This document shows positions 34,572 through 43,422 of a stretch of 64,000 nt of DNA, one piece after another (positions within the stretch are counted from its first letter, which is position 1; every line of letters starts with the position of its first letter). A program made the position numbers and the translations under genes. The notes under the pieces are model-generated. The model was not told where the DNA came from. It searched no databases and saw only the letters and a list, made by a program, of their open reading frames with translations. Origin of the DNA: an uncultured beta proteobacterium. GTDB taxonomy: Bacteria; Pseudomonadota; Gammaproteobacteria; Burkholderiales; Burkholderiaceae_C. The DNA is taken from contig CAIRAW010000038.1 in NCBI GenBank assembly GCA_903876735.1, positions 1-64,000 on the forward strand. Reading direction: 5' to 3'.

Positions 34572-37280
34572 ATGAATACGACTGCCGACAGCAACAGCTG
34601 GCACCAGCGCGAGGCGCAGGACTTGGCCAGCGAGCATGGCGTCGACCCTGACGTTGGCCTGCACCAGACCGAGGCTGAACTGCGGGCCGGGCGTCATGGC
34701 AGCAACGAGTTGCAAAGCCATGCCCAACGCGGCAAGCTGGCCCTGCTGGCCGAGCAGTTCACCGACTTCATGGTGCTGGTGCTGCTGGCCGCTGCCCTTA
34801 TTTCCGGCGTCCTTGGCGACCTGGTCGATACCCTGGCAATCCTGACGATTGTCGTGATCAACGCCGTGATCGGCTTTGTTCAGACCTGGCGCGCCGACCG
34901 CGCCATGGCGGCCCTGCGCCAACTCGCCGCGGCTCAGGCAACGGTGCTGCGCAGCGGGCAGATCGAACAGTTGGCGGCCAGCAGCCTGGTCCCCGGTGAC
35001 ATCGTGCTACTGGAGGCCGGCAACCAGGTGCCGGCGGATCTGCGTTTGATCGAAATCGCGCAGTTGCAGGTGGACGAGTCGGCCCTGACCGGCGAGTCCG
35101 TCACGGTGGCCAAGCAGACTGCAGCCCTGGCCAACGGCAGCGACAGCGCGCTGGGCGACCGCCTGAACATGGCGTACAAGGGAACCATGGCCACGCATGG
35201 CCGCGCCCGTGGTCTGGTGGTGGCCACCGGCATGGCCACCGAGTTGGGCAAGGTGGCGCGCCTGCTTGAAGGCGACAGCCCCAGCACCCCCTTGCAGCGC
35301 CGGCTTGCGGCCTTTGGCAAACGACTCGCCATCGGTGTTATCGGCATCTGCGTCGTGATCTTTGTTGTCGGTGTGCTGCGCGGCGAAGCGCCCTTGCTGA
35401 TGGCGCTGACCGCCATCAGTCTGGCCGTGGCGGCGATCCCCGAGGCGCTGCCGGCCGTGGTGACGGTGCTGTTGGCGCTCGGAGCCCGGCGCATGGTCGC
35501 CAAGAACGCACTGATCCGCCGACTGCCCTCGGTCGAGGCGCTGGGTTCGGTCACCGTCATCTGCTCCGACAAGACAGGCACCCTGACGCAAAACCAGATG
35601 CACGTCGAACTGCTGCTGGCCGGCGAGCAAAGCTGGATTCCGGGCGACCAGTTACCCGATGCCACGCACCGTGAAGCGCTGCGCGCCGCAGCACTGTGCA
35701 ACGACGCGCGTCGCAGGGACGACAGCCCGATCGACGCCTGGGAGGGCGACCCAACCGAAACAGCGCTGGTACTGGCGGCGCTAAGCGCACAGATCGACAA
35801 GACGGCACTCGACCTGGCCTCACCCCGGGTGCAGGAGCAGGCCTTCGATTCCGACCGCAAGCGCATGACCACCTTCCACCGCAATGCACCGGGCTATTTG
35901 GCCTACACCAAGGGTGCGCCCGAGTCGGTACTGCCGTGCTGTTCGACGCAGTGGTCAGCGGCCGCTGCGTTGCCGCTCGATCGTGAGGCCTGGCTGGCCC
36001 AGGCCACGACCCTGGCGGCGCGGGGTCTGCGCGTACTGGCTCTGGCGCGGCGTGGGCACGCACGCCTGCCCGATACCAATGCCATGGAAACGGTTGAAAG
36101 CGAGCTTGAGTTTCTCGGTCTGATCGCGCTGATTGATCCGCCGCGCCCCGAAGCCAAGGCGGCGGTGCGCGACTGCATGCAGGCGGGCATCACGCCGGTC
36201 ATGATCACGGGTGACCATCCGGCCACGGCATTGGCCATTGCACAGCGACTTGGCATTACTGAGGATGGGCAGAACGAGGTGCTGAGCGGCCAGGACCTGG
36301 CTACGCTGGACGCTGAGGCGCTGCGCCGGCGCGTGCAAGGGGTTCGCGTCTATGCGCGCGTCGATCCGTCGCAGAAAATCCGGATTGTCGAGGCGCTGCA
36401 GGCACAGGGCCAAATCGTCGCCATGACCGGCGACGGCGTGAACGACGCACCCGCACTGAAACGCGCCGACATCGGTGTCGCCATGGGCCGCGGCGGTACC
36501 GACGTGGCGCGCGAAGCCGCCAGCATGGTGCTGCTTGACGACAACTTCGCCACCATTGTGGCGGCGGTGCGCGAAGGCCGGCGCATCTACGACAACATCC
36601 GCAAGTTTGTACGCTATGCCATGACCGGCAATTCGGGCGAGATCTGGACGCTGTTTCTGGCGCCCATGCTCTTGCTGCCCATCCCGCTGCTGCCAATCCA
36701 CATCCTGTGGGTCAACCTGGTGACCGATGGCCTGCCGGGGCTGGCGCTGGCAGCCGAACCGGCGGAACGCGGTGTCATGCAACAGCCGCCGCGCTCGCCA
36801 ACCGAGAGCCTGTTTGCACGCGGCATGTGGCAGCACATCCTGGCGATTGGCCTGCTGATCGGCGGCCTGTGCCTGGGTGTGCAGGCCTGGGCGATCTCGA
36901 GCGGACACGCGCATTGGCAAACCATGGTCTTCACCGTGCTGACGCTGTCGCAAATGGCCCACGTGATGGCGATCCGGTCTGAACGGGATTCTCTGTGGCA
37001 GCTCGGCCTGTTGAGCAACCGCCTGCTGCTGGGTGCCGTGCTGCTGACCTTTTTGTTGCAGATGGCGGTGATTTACGTGCCGGCCCTGAACCCGATCTTC
37101 AAAACGGCACCGCTGAGCGCGACTGAGTTGGGCATCTGCCTGGGCGCAGCGGCCCTGGTTGGCTTGGCGGTGGAAATCGAGAAGGCCTGGCGCCGGCGCA
37201 CCGGTCGTCCATCCGAACCCGGACCCGCCGCCGACAGTCCAACCGACTTGGGCGAAACTAACGCGGCGCGGCCGCGTTGA
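34572..37280 (+). CDS. Cation-transporting P-type ATPase (P2A/calcium type)
   Basis: 902 residues. The phosphorylation motif CSDKTGTLT has Asp at about 333, the dephosphorylation motif is DESALTGESVTV, the transmembrane ion-site motif is VAAIPEALPAVVTVLLALGA, and the hinge is MTGDGVNDAPALK (about 618-630). C-terminal helices include PIPLLPIHILWVNLVTDGLPG, the SERCA/PMR1-like pattern. It exports or imports a divalent or monovalent cation across the inner membrane. A similar ATPase belongs to the Anr (oxygen) regulon in Pseudomonas, consistent with the FNR-like box here. Its last 23 bp overlap the convergent dehydrogenase gene. Confidence 0.92.
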   Translation: MNTTADSNSWHQREAQDLASEHGVDPDVGLHQTEAELRAGRHGSNELQSHAQRGKLALLAEQFTDFMVLVLLAAALISGVLGDLVDTLAILTIVVINAVIGFVQTWRADRAMAALRQLAAAQATVLRSGQIEQLAASSLVPGDIVLLEAGNQVPADLRLIEIAQLQVDESALTGESVTVAKQTAALANGSDSALGDRLNMAYKGTMATHGRARGLVVATGMATELGKVARLLEGDSPSTPLQRRLAAFGKRLAIGVIGICVVIFVVGVLRGEAPLLMALTAISLAVAAIPEALPAVVTVLLALGARRMVAKNALIRRLPSVEALGSVTVICSDKTGTLTQNQMHVELLLAGEQSWIPGDQLPDATHREALRAAALCNDARRRDDSPIDAWEGDPTETALVLAALSAQIDKTALDLASPRVQEQAFDSDRKRMTTFHRNAPGYLAYTKGAPESVLPCCSTQWSAAAALPLDREAWLAQATTLAARGLRVLALARRGHARLPDTNAMETVESELEFLGLIALIDPPRPEAKAAVRDCMQAGITPVMITGDHPATALAIAQRLGITEDGQNEVLSGQDLATLDAEALRRRVQGVRVYARVDPSQKIRIVEALQAQGQIVAMTGDGVNDAPALKRADIGVAMGRGGTDVAREAASMVLLDDNFATIVAAVREGRRIYDNIRKFVRYAMTGNSGEIWTLFLAPMLLLPIPLLPIHILWVNLVTDGLPGLALAAEPAERGVMQQPPRSPTESLFARGMWQHILAIGLLIGGLCLGVQAWAISSGHAHWQTMVFTVLTLSQMAHVMAIRSERDSLWQLGLLSNRLLLGAVLLTFLLQMAVIYVPALNPIFKTAPLSATELGICLGAAALVGLAVEIEKAWRRRTGRPSEPGPAADSPTDLGETNAARPR

Positions 37281-38235
37281 GCGCTGTCAGCGGCTTGCCC
37301 TTGAGCAGATAGCCGATCAGGTTGTCGGCCGCCAGATTGGCCATGGCCAGGCGCGTCGGCACGGTGGCGCTGGCAATATGCGGCGTCAGCACGACGTTGG
37401 GCACCGTCAACAGATCCGGATGCACTTTGGGCTCGCCTTCAAACACATCGAGTCCCGCTGCAGCAATCGCCTTGTTGCGCAGTGCCACGGCCAGCGCCGC
37501 ATCATCGACGATGCCGCCGCGCGCGATATTGACCAGCGTCGCCGTCGGCTTCATCTGCGCCAGTTCTGCTGCGCCGATGGCGTGGTGCGAAGAGGCCGAG
37601 TACGGCAGCACCAGCACCAGGTGATCAGCGGTCTTGAGCAGATCCTGCTTGCTGACGTAGGTCGCCTGGCACTGCGCTTCGGTGGCGGCGTCAAGCCGGG
37701 AGCGGTTGTGGTAGATCACCTTCATGCCAAAGCCCAGCGCGCCGCGCCGGGCAATGCCCTGCCCGATGCGGCCCATGCCCAGAATACCCAACGTGGCGCC
37801 ATGGATGTCGGACCCGGTGAACATGTCGTAGCGCCAGCGCGTCCACAGACCGGCGCGCAAAAAGTGCTCGCTCTCGGCCACGCGCCGTGCCGTCGCCATG
37901 AGCAGGGCAAAACCAAAATCAGCGGTGGTCTCGGTCAGCACGTCGGGCGCATTGGTGCCCAGCACACCGGCCGCCGTCATGGCGTCGAGGTCGAAGTTGT
38001 TGTAGCCGACGGCCATGTTGGCGCAGATTTTCAGCATCGGGCAAGCTGCCAGCAAAGCCGCATCAATTCGCTCGCTGCCGGTGGTGAAGACGCCTTGCAT
38101 GCCCTGCAATTGCTCAATCAGCTGCGAAGGCGTCCACAGCACGTCGTCCTGATTCGAGGTGACGTCGAAGTGCTGCGCCAGCCTCGCGATCACTTCCGGG
38201 AAAACGGCGCGGGCGATCAGTATTTTTTGTCGCAT
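37258..38235 (-). CDS. D-2-hydroxyacid dehydrogenase (glyoxylate/hydroxypyruvate reductase-like)
   Basis: 325 residues. The NAD-binding motif is LGILGMGRIGQGIARR (about 145-160), and the catalytic Arg, Glu and His are in NIARGGIVDDAAL, FEGEPKVHPDLL and VLTPHIASAT. The acid-specific N-terminal domain reads QNDDVLW-type ELPSQ... (ASQLIEQLQGMQGVFTTGSERID). It interconverts 2-keto and D-2-hydroxy acids such as glyoxylate and hydroxypyruvate with NAD(P)H. Monocistronic; the region upstream has REP-like palindromes. Confidence 0.92.
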   Translation of the reverse strand: MRQKILIARAVFPEVIARLAQHFDVTSNQDDVLWTPSQLIEQLQGMQGVFTTGSERIDAALLAACPMLKICANMAVGYNNFDLDAMTAAGVLGTNAPDVLTETTADFGFALLMATARRVAESEHFLRAGLWTRWRYDMFTGSDIHGATLGILGMGRIGQGIARRGALGFGMKVIYHNRSRLDAATEAQCQATYVSKQDLLKTADHLVLVLPYSASSHHAIGAAELAQMKPTATLVNIARGGIVDDAALAVALRNKAIAAAGLDVFEGEPKVHPDLLTVPNVVLTPHIASATVPTRLAMANLAADNLIGYLLKGKPLTALNAAAPR

Positions 38236-38257
38236 AAGAAGTGGGGTTTAAATGCGC

Positions 38258-38369
38258 TTGTCATTGCGAGCGAAGCGCGGCAACCCATGAACCCTGCTGT
38301 CATTGCGGGCATCGACCCGCAATCCATGGATCGCGTGGCACTGGATCCCGGATCAGGTCCGGGATGACA
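38258..38369. repeat. REP-like palindromes: class B half-copy plus class A copy 2
   Basis: 38258-38289 has the class B start TTGTCATTGCGAGCGAAGCG. 38298-38369 is a full class A copy: TGTCAT, hairpin TTGCGGG/CCCGCAA, CACTGGATCCCGGATC and GGTCCGGGATGACA. Together they fill the space between two genes on the minus strand. Confidence 0.75.
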
Positions 38370-38396
38370 ATTAACTCGCAATGACGAAATCGGCGC

Positions 38397-39680
38397 TCAG
38401 TGGAACAAACGGTACTGCACGACATAGGCGGCGGCGCCGGCCAGATAGCCCAGCAAGGCCAGGCCGCCGATCTTGCGCGCGTACCAGACAAAATCGATTT
38501 TCTCCAGGCCCATGGCCGCCACACCGGCTGCCGAGCCAATGATCAGGATCGAGCCACCGGTGCCGGCGCAATAGGCGATGAATTCCCACAGGAAACTGTC
38601 GGTCGGGTACTGCGCCAGGGTGTACATGCCCATGGAGGCGGCTACCAGCGGCACGTTGTCGACAACGGCACTGGCCAGGCCAATGATCAGGACAATGATG
38701 TCCTGGCGGCCCACCACCTTGTCAAGCCACTGCGCCAACGAGGACAGGACATGCGTGTGCTCCAGCACCGCCACGGCCATCAGGATGCCGATGAAGAAAA
38801 TGATGGAACTCATATCGATGCGCGTCAGCGCATGGACCAGCGTGAATTTGCGCTTGTTGTGGTCGTCCTTCTTCAGGTGCAGCAGATCGCCCACCATCCA
38901 CAACATGCCCAGGCCAAACAGGATGCCCATAAAGGGCGGCAGATGCGTCACGGTCTTGAACACCGGCACACCGACCAGGATGCCCAAACCCAGAACCAGC
39001 ATCAGATTTCGCTCGAAGGCGGTGGAACGCAGCGCACCGTCGTCCTGCGCACGCTTGGGCGAGACCACCGGACGGGAACCCATCAGATAACCGGTCACCG
39101 CCAGCGGCACCAGCAGATTGATCATGGAGGCAATGAACACGCTCTTCATGATTGACAGCGTGGTGATCTGGTTGCCGATCCAGAGCATGGTGGTGGTGAC
39201 GTCGCCGATGGGCGTCCAGGCGCCGCCGGCGTTGGCGGCGATGACGATGATGCCAGCAAAAAACAATCGGTCATCGCGCTTGTCCAGCAATTTCTTCATC
39301 AGCGAGACCATGACGATGGTCGTGGTCAGGTTGTCAAGAATCGAACTCAGGAAGAAGGTCACAAATCCGACCAGCCACATCAGGCTTGACAGGCGCGTGG
39401 TCTTGATGCGCGAGGTGATCGCCATGAAACCCTCGTGCGCATCGACCACCTCGACGATGGTCATGGCACCCATCAGGAAGAAGACAATCTGTGCCGTTCC
39501 CATCAGCGAGCGGTTCAGGTCGGCATCGACCTGGTTGATGTCGCCGCTGCCCAGCGCGTAAATCGTCCACAGCCAACCGGCCCCCATCAGGGCCGAGGCC
39601 GACTTGCTGATCTTGAGCGGATGCTCCAGCGCAATGGCCAGATAGGACAGAACAAAAATAATCGAGATGGCGATCAGCAT
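38397..39680 (-). CDS. nhaD: Sodium:proton antiporter NhaD-type
   Basis: 427 residues, about 12 membrane spans, of the ion transporter (IT) superfamily as in NhaD. Recognisable stretches are LSSILDNLTTTIVMVSLMKKLL (about 105-126), ANAGGAWTPIGDVTTTMLWI (conserved NhaD segment), GLASAVVDNVPLVAASMGMY and CAGTGGSILIIGSAAGVAAMG. It exchanges sodium or lithium for protons at the inner membrane. No operon partner seen. Confidence 0.9.
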   Translation of the reverse strand: MLIAISIIFVLSYLAIALEHPLKISKSASALMGAGWLWTIYALGSGDINQVDADLNRSLMGTAQIVFFLMGAMTIVEVVDAHEGFMAITSRIKTTRLSSLMWLVGFVTFFLSSILDNLTTTIVMVSLMKKLLDKRDDRLFFAGIIVIAANAGGAWTPIGDVTTTMLWIGNQITTLSIMKSVFIASMINLLVPLAVTGYLMGSRPVVSPKRAQDDGALRSTAFERNLMLVLGLGILVGVPVFKTVTHLPPFMGILFGLGMLWMVGDLLHLKKDDHNKRKFTLVHALTRIDMSSIIFFIGILMAVAVLEHTHVLSSLAQWLDKVVGRQDIIVLIIGLASAVVDNVPLVAASMGMYTLAQYPTDSFLWEFIAYCAGTGGSILIIGSAAGVAAMGLEKIDFVWYARKIGGLALLGYLAGAAAYVVQYRLFH

Positions 39681-39729
39681 GCGAGCTACCTTTTAGGGGT
39701 CTGTTGTTTGGGGCAGAAACTGGTGGTGA

Positions 39730-40965
39730 TTATCCGGGTTGCGTGATGTCGAAAACCTGGCGCAGGTAAGCCAGGTATTTTTCGTCATCGCACATGTCCT
39801 TGGCCGGTGAGTCCGACAGTTTGGCCACCGGCTGGCCGTTGCAGCGCACCATCTTGATGACGTTTTGCAACGGCTCGTAGCCGAGGTCATTGGTCAGGTT
39901 CGTGCCAATGCCAAAAGCCAGTTGACAACGGCCCTTGAACTGCTGGTAAAGCTCGATCGTGCGCGGCACCGTCAGCCCGTCGCTAAAGATCAGGGTCTTG
40001 GTGCGCGGATCGACACGGTTGTGGTGGTAGTGGGCCAGCATGCGCTCGCCCCACTGGAACGGGTCGCCGCTGTCATGGCGCGCGCCATCAAACAGCTTGC
40101 AGAAATAAAGATCAAAGTCGCGCAGGAAGGCGCTCATGCCATAAACATCGCTGAGCGCAATGCCGAGGTCGCCCCGGTATTCCTTGGCCCAGGACTCAAA
40201 GGCGTAGATCTGGCTGTCGCGCAGTCGTGGGCCCAGGGCCTGGCAGGCCTGCAGGTACTCGTGCGCCATGGTGCCCAGCGGTGTCAAACCAAGTTTCATC
40301 GCATACAGCACATTGCTGGTGCCCGCGAGTTGCCCGCTCATGCCAGCCAGGTTGCCCGGGCTCTGAGCCGTTCCCAGGCGGTTCGAGAGCACGCGCAGGA
40401 CCTCCTCGTGCCAGGCATTGGAGAAGCGCCGGCGTGTGCCGTAATCGGCAATCTTGAGGTCATGCAGCCCATCCTCGCGAAGTTGCCCGATCTTGAGTTC
40501 CAGGCGCTTGCGTCCTTCCATCAAGTCCGGCAACTGTTGCGTGTTGCGGAAGTAGACCTCGTTGACGATGGCCAACACCGGGATCTCAAACAGGATGGTG
40601 TGCAGCCAGGGGCCGCGAATCGTGATGTCGATCTCGCCCGACGGCAGCGCCGTCACGCTGATGTACTTTTCGTTGAGTTTGAAGAGGCCCAGAAAGTCGA
40701 CAAAGTCGCTCTTGATGAAACGTAGCGAATGCAGGTAGATCAACTCTGCGTCCTGGAAATGCAGGCTGCACAGGGAGCGGATTTCGTCGCGAATCTCGTT
40801 CACGCACGGGGCCAGCGCATGCCTTGCCTGACCGGTTGCCGGGTCGATGCCGGGGTTGCGGCATTTGAACTTGTACTCAGCCTGGGCACCGGGAAACTGG
40901 TGCAGCACAACCTGCATCATGGTGAACTTGTACAAGTCGGTGTCGAGAAGACTGGTGATGATCAT
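39730..40965 (-). CDS. pncB: Nicotinate phosphoribosyltransferase
   Basis: 411 residues, normal length. [18 protein letters not shown] at the N-terminus, the [20 protein letters not shown] block (about 170-190) and [20 protein letters not shown] (about 212-231, including the His that is phosphorylated in this family) are diagnostic. It joins nicotinate and PRPP to nicotinate mononucleotide in the NAD salvage (Preiss-Handler) pathway, with ATP hydrolysis. Single gene between nhaD and a nitroreductase. Confidence 0.95.
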   Translation of the reverse strand: MIITSLLDTDLYKFTMMQVVLHQFPGAQAEYKFKCRNPGIDPATGQARHALAPCVNEIRDEIRSLCSLHFQDAELIYLHSLRFIKSDFVDFLGLFKLNEKYISVTALPSGEIDITIRGPWLHTILFEIPVLAIVNEVYFRNTQQLPDLMEGRKRLELKIGQLREDGLHDLKIADYGTRRRFSNAWHEEVLRVLSNRLGTAQSPGNLAGMSGQLAGTSNVLYAMKLGLTPLGTMAHEYLQACQALGPRLRDSQIYAFESWAKEYRGDLGIALSDVYGMSAFLRDFDLYFCKLFDGARHDSGDPFQWGERMLAHYHHNRVDPRTKTLIFSDGLTVPRTIELYQQFKGRCQLAFGIGTNLTNDLGYEPLQNVIKMVRCNGQPVAKLSDSPAKDMCDDEKYLAYLRQVFDITQPG

Positions 40966-41038
40966 GCTGTGACTTTAAATCGTATGTTGGCGTGCCAGCA
41001 AGGTGTTTACCCGATCAGCACGGCTTTCAGGCAGACAC

Positions 41039-41734
41039 TCATTCGACCCAGTGCGTGAACTCGGCTACCGGCACGCGCGGCGTGTGAAAGGTATTGACGA
41101 TCGCCGTCTCGTCAGCATAGCCCAGCGCCATGCCGCAGACCTGCATCTCGTCCTCACCAGCGCCGATATGCGGCAGGCTGATTTTGGAAAACAGGTTCCA
41201 GGCCTGCTGCGGGCAGGTGTGCAGACCGCGTCCGCGCGCCGCGAGCATGATGTTTTGCAGAAAGGTGCCGTAATCAAGCAGGGCACCACGCCCCATGCGG
41301 CGATCGACCGTGAAGAACAGCCCGACCGGCGCATCGAAGAACCTGAAGTTGCGCTGCATCTGCAGGTGCATCTTGTCGCGGTCGGCTTTGCCAATGCCCA
41401 GCAGGCCGTAAAGACCCCAGCCATTTTCGCGCCGGCGCTCGATATAGGGGCTGAACCACTGGGCCGGGTAGTAGTCGTATTGCTCCTGGTACTCGGCGGC
41501 GAGCGCCGGGTTGTCGCGGATCGCGTCGTGAACGGCGCAAACCTTGTTGACCAACGCGTCGCGACTGGCGCCCTGCACGACGTAGACCTTCCACGGTTGG
41601 GTATTGGTGCCCGATGGCGCGCGACTGGCGACCTGCAGCAATTCCTCCAGCGTTTGACGCGGCACAGCTTGCTGCGTGAAAGCGCGCACGGCCATGCGCG
41701 AGGTGATGGCTTCATCGACCGAGATCGTTTTCAT
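41039..41734 (-). CDS. Nitroreductase-family FMN oxidoreductase
   Basis: 231 residues. The FMN phosphate-binding start MAVRAFTQQAVPRQTLEELL followed by ASRAPSGTNTQPWKVYVV (about 34-51) and the late GRGLHTCPQQAWNLF / MALGYADE region match the nitroreductase family. It reduces nitroaromatics or quinone-like compounds with NAD(P)H; the natural substrate is unclear. Its start overlaps the stop of the thioesterase gene by 4 bp (ATGA, 41731-41734), so the two are co-translated. Confidence 0.9.
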   Translation of the reverse strand: MKTISVDEAITSRMAVRAFTQQAVPRQTLEELLQVASRAPSGTNTQPWKVYVVQGASRDALVNKVCAVHDAIRDNPALAAEYQEQYDYYPAQWFSPYIERRRENGWGLYGLLGIGKADRDKMHLQMQRNFRFFDAPVGLFFTVDRRMGRGALLDYGTFLQNIMLAARGRGLHTCPQQAWNLFSKISLPHIGAGEDEMQVCGMALGYADETAIVNTFHTPRVPVAEFTHWVE

Positions 41735-42177
41735 ACAAGCTTCTCCAGAACGGATTTAAGTGGGAGTGGCAGGGGTACGGGCCGACGGCTGTGCCGATCG
41801 ACGTAAACGTGAATGAAGTGGCCCTTGGCGGCGGTCAGCGGCTCGCCCTGGGCAAACAGGCCGACTTCGTAGCGCACACTGCTGCTGCCCAGACGGGCGA
41901 CACGTATGCCCGCATCCACCATCTGAGGAAAGGCCAGCGGCGCAAAATAATTGCACTGGGTCTCGATCACCAGACCGATGACCTCGCTGCGCTCGATGTC
42001 GAGCGCGCCCTGCTCGATCAGATGCGCGTTGACTGCCGTATCGAACCAGCTGTAGTACACAACATTGTTGACATGCCCATAGGCATCGTTGTCCATCCAG
42101 CGCGTGCCAATGCTGCGAAAAACCTTGTAAGCGCTGCGCGCTTCAGCCTGGGGTTTGTCAGATTTCTTTTCCGTCAT
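41731..42177 (-). CDS. Acyl-CoA thioesterase (4-hydroxybenzoyl-CoA thioesterase-like hot dog)
   Basis: 148 residues with the single hot-dog fold. The active-site motif RWMDNDAYGHVNNVVYYSWFDTA (about 26-48), with the Asp/His-Asn pattern, is that of YbgC/FadM/4HBT thioesterases. It hydrolyses acyl-CoA thioesters in the cytoplasm. First gene of a two-gene operon with the nitroreductase. The N-terminus is Lys/Glu-rich and probably flexible. Confidence 0.9.
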   Translation of the reverse strand: MTEKKSDKPQAEARSAYKVFRSIGTRWMDNDAYGHVNNVVYYSWFDTAVNAHLIEQGALDIERSEVIGLVIETQCNYFAPLAFPQMVDAGIRVARLGSSSVRYEVGLFAQGEPLTAAKGHFIHVYVDRHSRRPVPLPLPLKSVLEKLV

Positions 42178-42303
42178 GGGCCCTGATTTTGCCAGCGTGC
42201 CGACACCGCACCTTGATCCAGTCCGCGTAGACCCCCAAAAACAGCCGCGCCGGATTGTGACGGCGCCATGAAAACGCTGATTTCTAGAATTTCCGCCCTA
42301 ATA

Positions 42304-42318
42304 TGTTGCAATGCAACA
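42304..42318. promoter_or_regulatory. PhaR-like operator 1 upstream of the phasin promoter
   Basis: TGTTGCAATGCAACA is a palindrome with only the central base unpaired. A second copy (TGCTGCACTGCAACA) lies at 42363-42377. The pair brackets the phasin promoter, and TGC/GCA-rich palindromes are typical PhaR targets at phasin genes in PHB-producing proteobacteria. Confidence 0.6.
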
Positions 42319-42326
42319 AAAAATAC

Positions 42327-42354
42327 TTGCCAACATCAGGTAGCTCCCTATAAT
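42327..42354 (+). promoter_or_regulatory. Sigma-70 promoter of the phasin gene
   Basis: TTGCCA (42327-42332) and TATAAT (42349-42354) are separated by 16 bp. The predicted start near 42361 falls at the second PhaR-like operator, so binding there would block transcription, leaving an about 80-base leader with a GGAG site at 42432-42435. Confidence 0.65.
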
Positions 42355-42362
42355 TCGCTCCA

Positions 42363-42377
42363 TGCTGCACTGCAACA
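42363..42377. promoter_or_regulatory. PhaR-like operator 2 over the transcription start
   Basis: TGCTGCACTGCAACA matches operator 1 at 13 of 15 positions and lies 9 bases past the -10 box, a classical repressor position. Confidence 0.6.
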
Positions 42378-42443
42378 TAAACCCGGAAGTCCCAGGTTTC
42401 GGCGCAGATACCTTTTTACCTCACCCCTACTGGAGATATTCCT

Positions 42444-42986
42444 ATGTTGACCGTCGAACAAGTCCTGGCTTCGCAAAAAGCAAACCTCGAAACCCTGATG
42501 GGCCTGACCGCCAAAGCCTTCGAAGGCGTCGAGAAGATTGTTGAACTGAACCTGACCGCGTCCAAGGCCGCACTGGCTGAAACCAACGAACACGCCAAGG
42601 CCCTGCTCAGCGTGAAAGACGCGCAAGAACTGATGGCCGTGCAAACCGCCATGTTCCAACCCCTGGCCGAAAAGACCGCTGCCTACAGCCGTCACCTGTA
42701 CGACATCGCTTCCGGCTCCACTGCTGAATTCAGCAAGACCGTTGAAGGCCAGGCTGCGCAAGCCCAAAAGAAATTCATGGGCCTGGTTGACAACGCCGCC
42801 AAGAACGCACCCGCCGGTTCTGACACCGCTGTTGCCGTGATGAAGAGCGCTGTTGCTGCTGCCAGCAATGCACTGGAATCGGTGCAAAAGGCTGTCAAGC
42901 AAGCAACCGATGTTGCCCAGTCCAATTTCAATGCGGTGGCCGCTTCGGCTGCAGACGCTGGCAAGCCAGCTTCGAAAAAGCGCTAA
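42444..42986 (+). CDS. phaP: Phasin (PHB granule protein)
   Basis: 180 residues, almost entirely alpha-helical and amphipathic, as in phasin_2 family proteins ([43 protein letters not shown], later [19 protein letters not shown], ending in ASKKR). It coats polyhydroxybutyrate granules and sets their size and number. Strong promoter with two PhaR-like operators upstream, fitting the known scheme where PhaR releases DNA when granules form. Codon use is that of a highly expressed gene. Confidence 0.92.
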   Translation: MLTVEQVLASQKANLETLMGLTAKAFEGVEKIVELNLTASKAALAETNEHAKALLSVKDAQELMAVQTAMFQPLAEKTAAYSRHLYDIASGSTAEFSKTVEGQAAQAQKKFMGLVDNAAKNAPAGSDTAVAVMKSAVAAASNALESVQKAVKQATDVAQSNFNAVAASAADAGKPASKKR

Positions 42987-43054
42987 TTGACGCGCATGGT
43001 GTGAAGAAACATTGAGAAAAGTCACATTTTTTCATGGCAATTCTTAAAAAATAG

Positions 43055-43191
43055 GGAAAACCCTGAGATACTTCACCCAAGTTAGATTTTCAGAAACGCA
43101 TCGTTTCTAAAGGTTGTCTCCTCGGGTCCTTTCGTAACCTACAGGTTCAGGGATCCCTTAAGGGCTGGTTGCAAAACCGGCCCTTTTTTTT
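43055..43191 (+). ncRNA. Possible small RNA downstream of phaP
   Basis: No gene is seen from 42987 to 43190. The stretch has a perfect hairpin AGAAACG-CAT-CGTTTCT (43092-43108), a pyrimidine motif TCTCCTC (43117-43123) that could pair with ribosome sites, an AACCT-AC-AGGTT hairpin (43136-43147), and ends in a strong terminator. It could also be just the long 3' end of the phaP mRNA. The 5' end is not defined. Confidence 0.35.
43161..43191 (+). terminator. Rho-independent terminator
   Basis: AGGGCTGGTT (43161-43170) pairs with AACCGGCCCT (43175-43184) around GCAA, followed by a run of eight T. It ends phaP or the putative small RNA and abuts the transposon target duplication. Confidence 0.85.
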
Positions 43192-43192
43192 A

Positions 43193-43200
43193 TCTGGCTA
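43193..43200. repeat. Target site duplication, left copy
   Basis: TCTGGCTA immediately precedes the transposon; the same 8 bases occur at 49806-49813 immediately after it. Confidence 0.9.
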
Positions 43201-43222
43201 GGGTGTTAATAAGCTGATGGCC
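43201..43222 (+). repeat. Left terminal inverted repeat
   Basis: A 22-base sequence beginning GGGTGTTAATAAGC and ending GGCC is repeated perfectly in inverted orientation at 49784-49805. Confidence 0.95.
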
Positions 43223-43305
43223 AAAACCCCGAAGAATCAACGAGTTGCGTGATTTTCTGACGGCCAAAAAAGAAAATTAGGGGTGTCCCGAATCACCTTT
43301 AATTA

Positions 43306-43413
43306 TCGTGAGTTAACTCACGAAATAACTAGGCATCGCGCTGCATATCGTGAGAACGCTCACGTTAAAGCCAAAACTCAAACAACTCTTGAATATCGTG
43401 AGTGCAATCACGA
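43306..43413 (+). promoter_or_regulatory. Three palindromic operators before the RHH-like gene
   Basis: Copies are TCGTGAGTTAACTCACGA (43306-43323, perfect), TCGTGAGAACGCTCACGT (43348-43365) and TCGTGAGTGCAATCACGA (43396-43413). Start-to-start distances are 42 and 48 bp. The third ends 9 bases before the ATG at 43423 where a ribosome site would be, so a protein bound there would block transcription or translation. Confidence 0.75.
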
Positions 43414-43422
43414 TAATCTGGC

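Noticed and set aside
43193-43200. A 6-bp duplication CTGGCT with AGGGTG/CACCCT ends
   Set aside because: Shifting by one base gives an exact 8-bp duplication and 22-bp ends, which fits the IS1595 family better.
43306-43413. Three repeats taken as a short CRISPR array
   Set aside because: Each unit is a palindrome of 18 bp with uneven 24-30 bp gaps, no cas genes, and an operator position before a DNA-binding protein gene.
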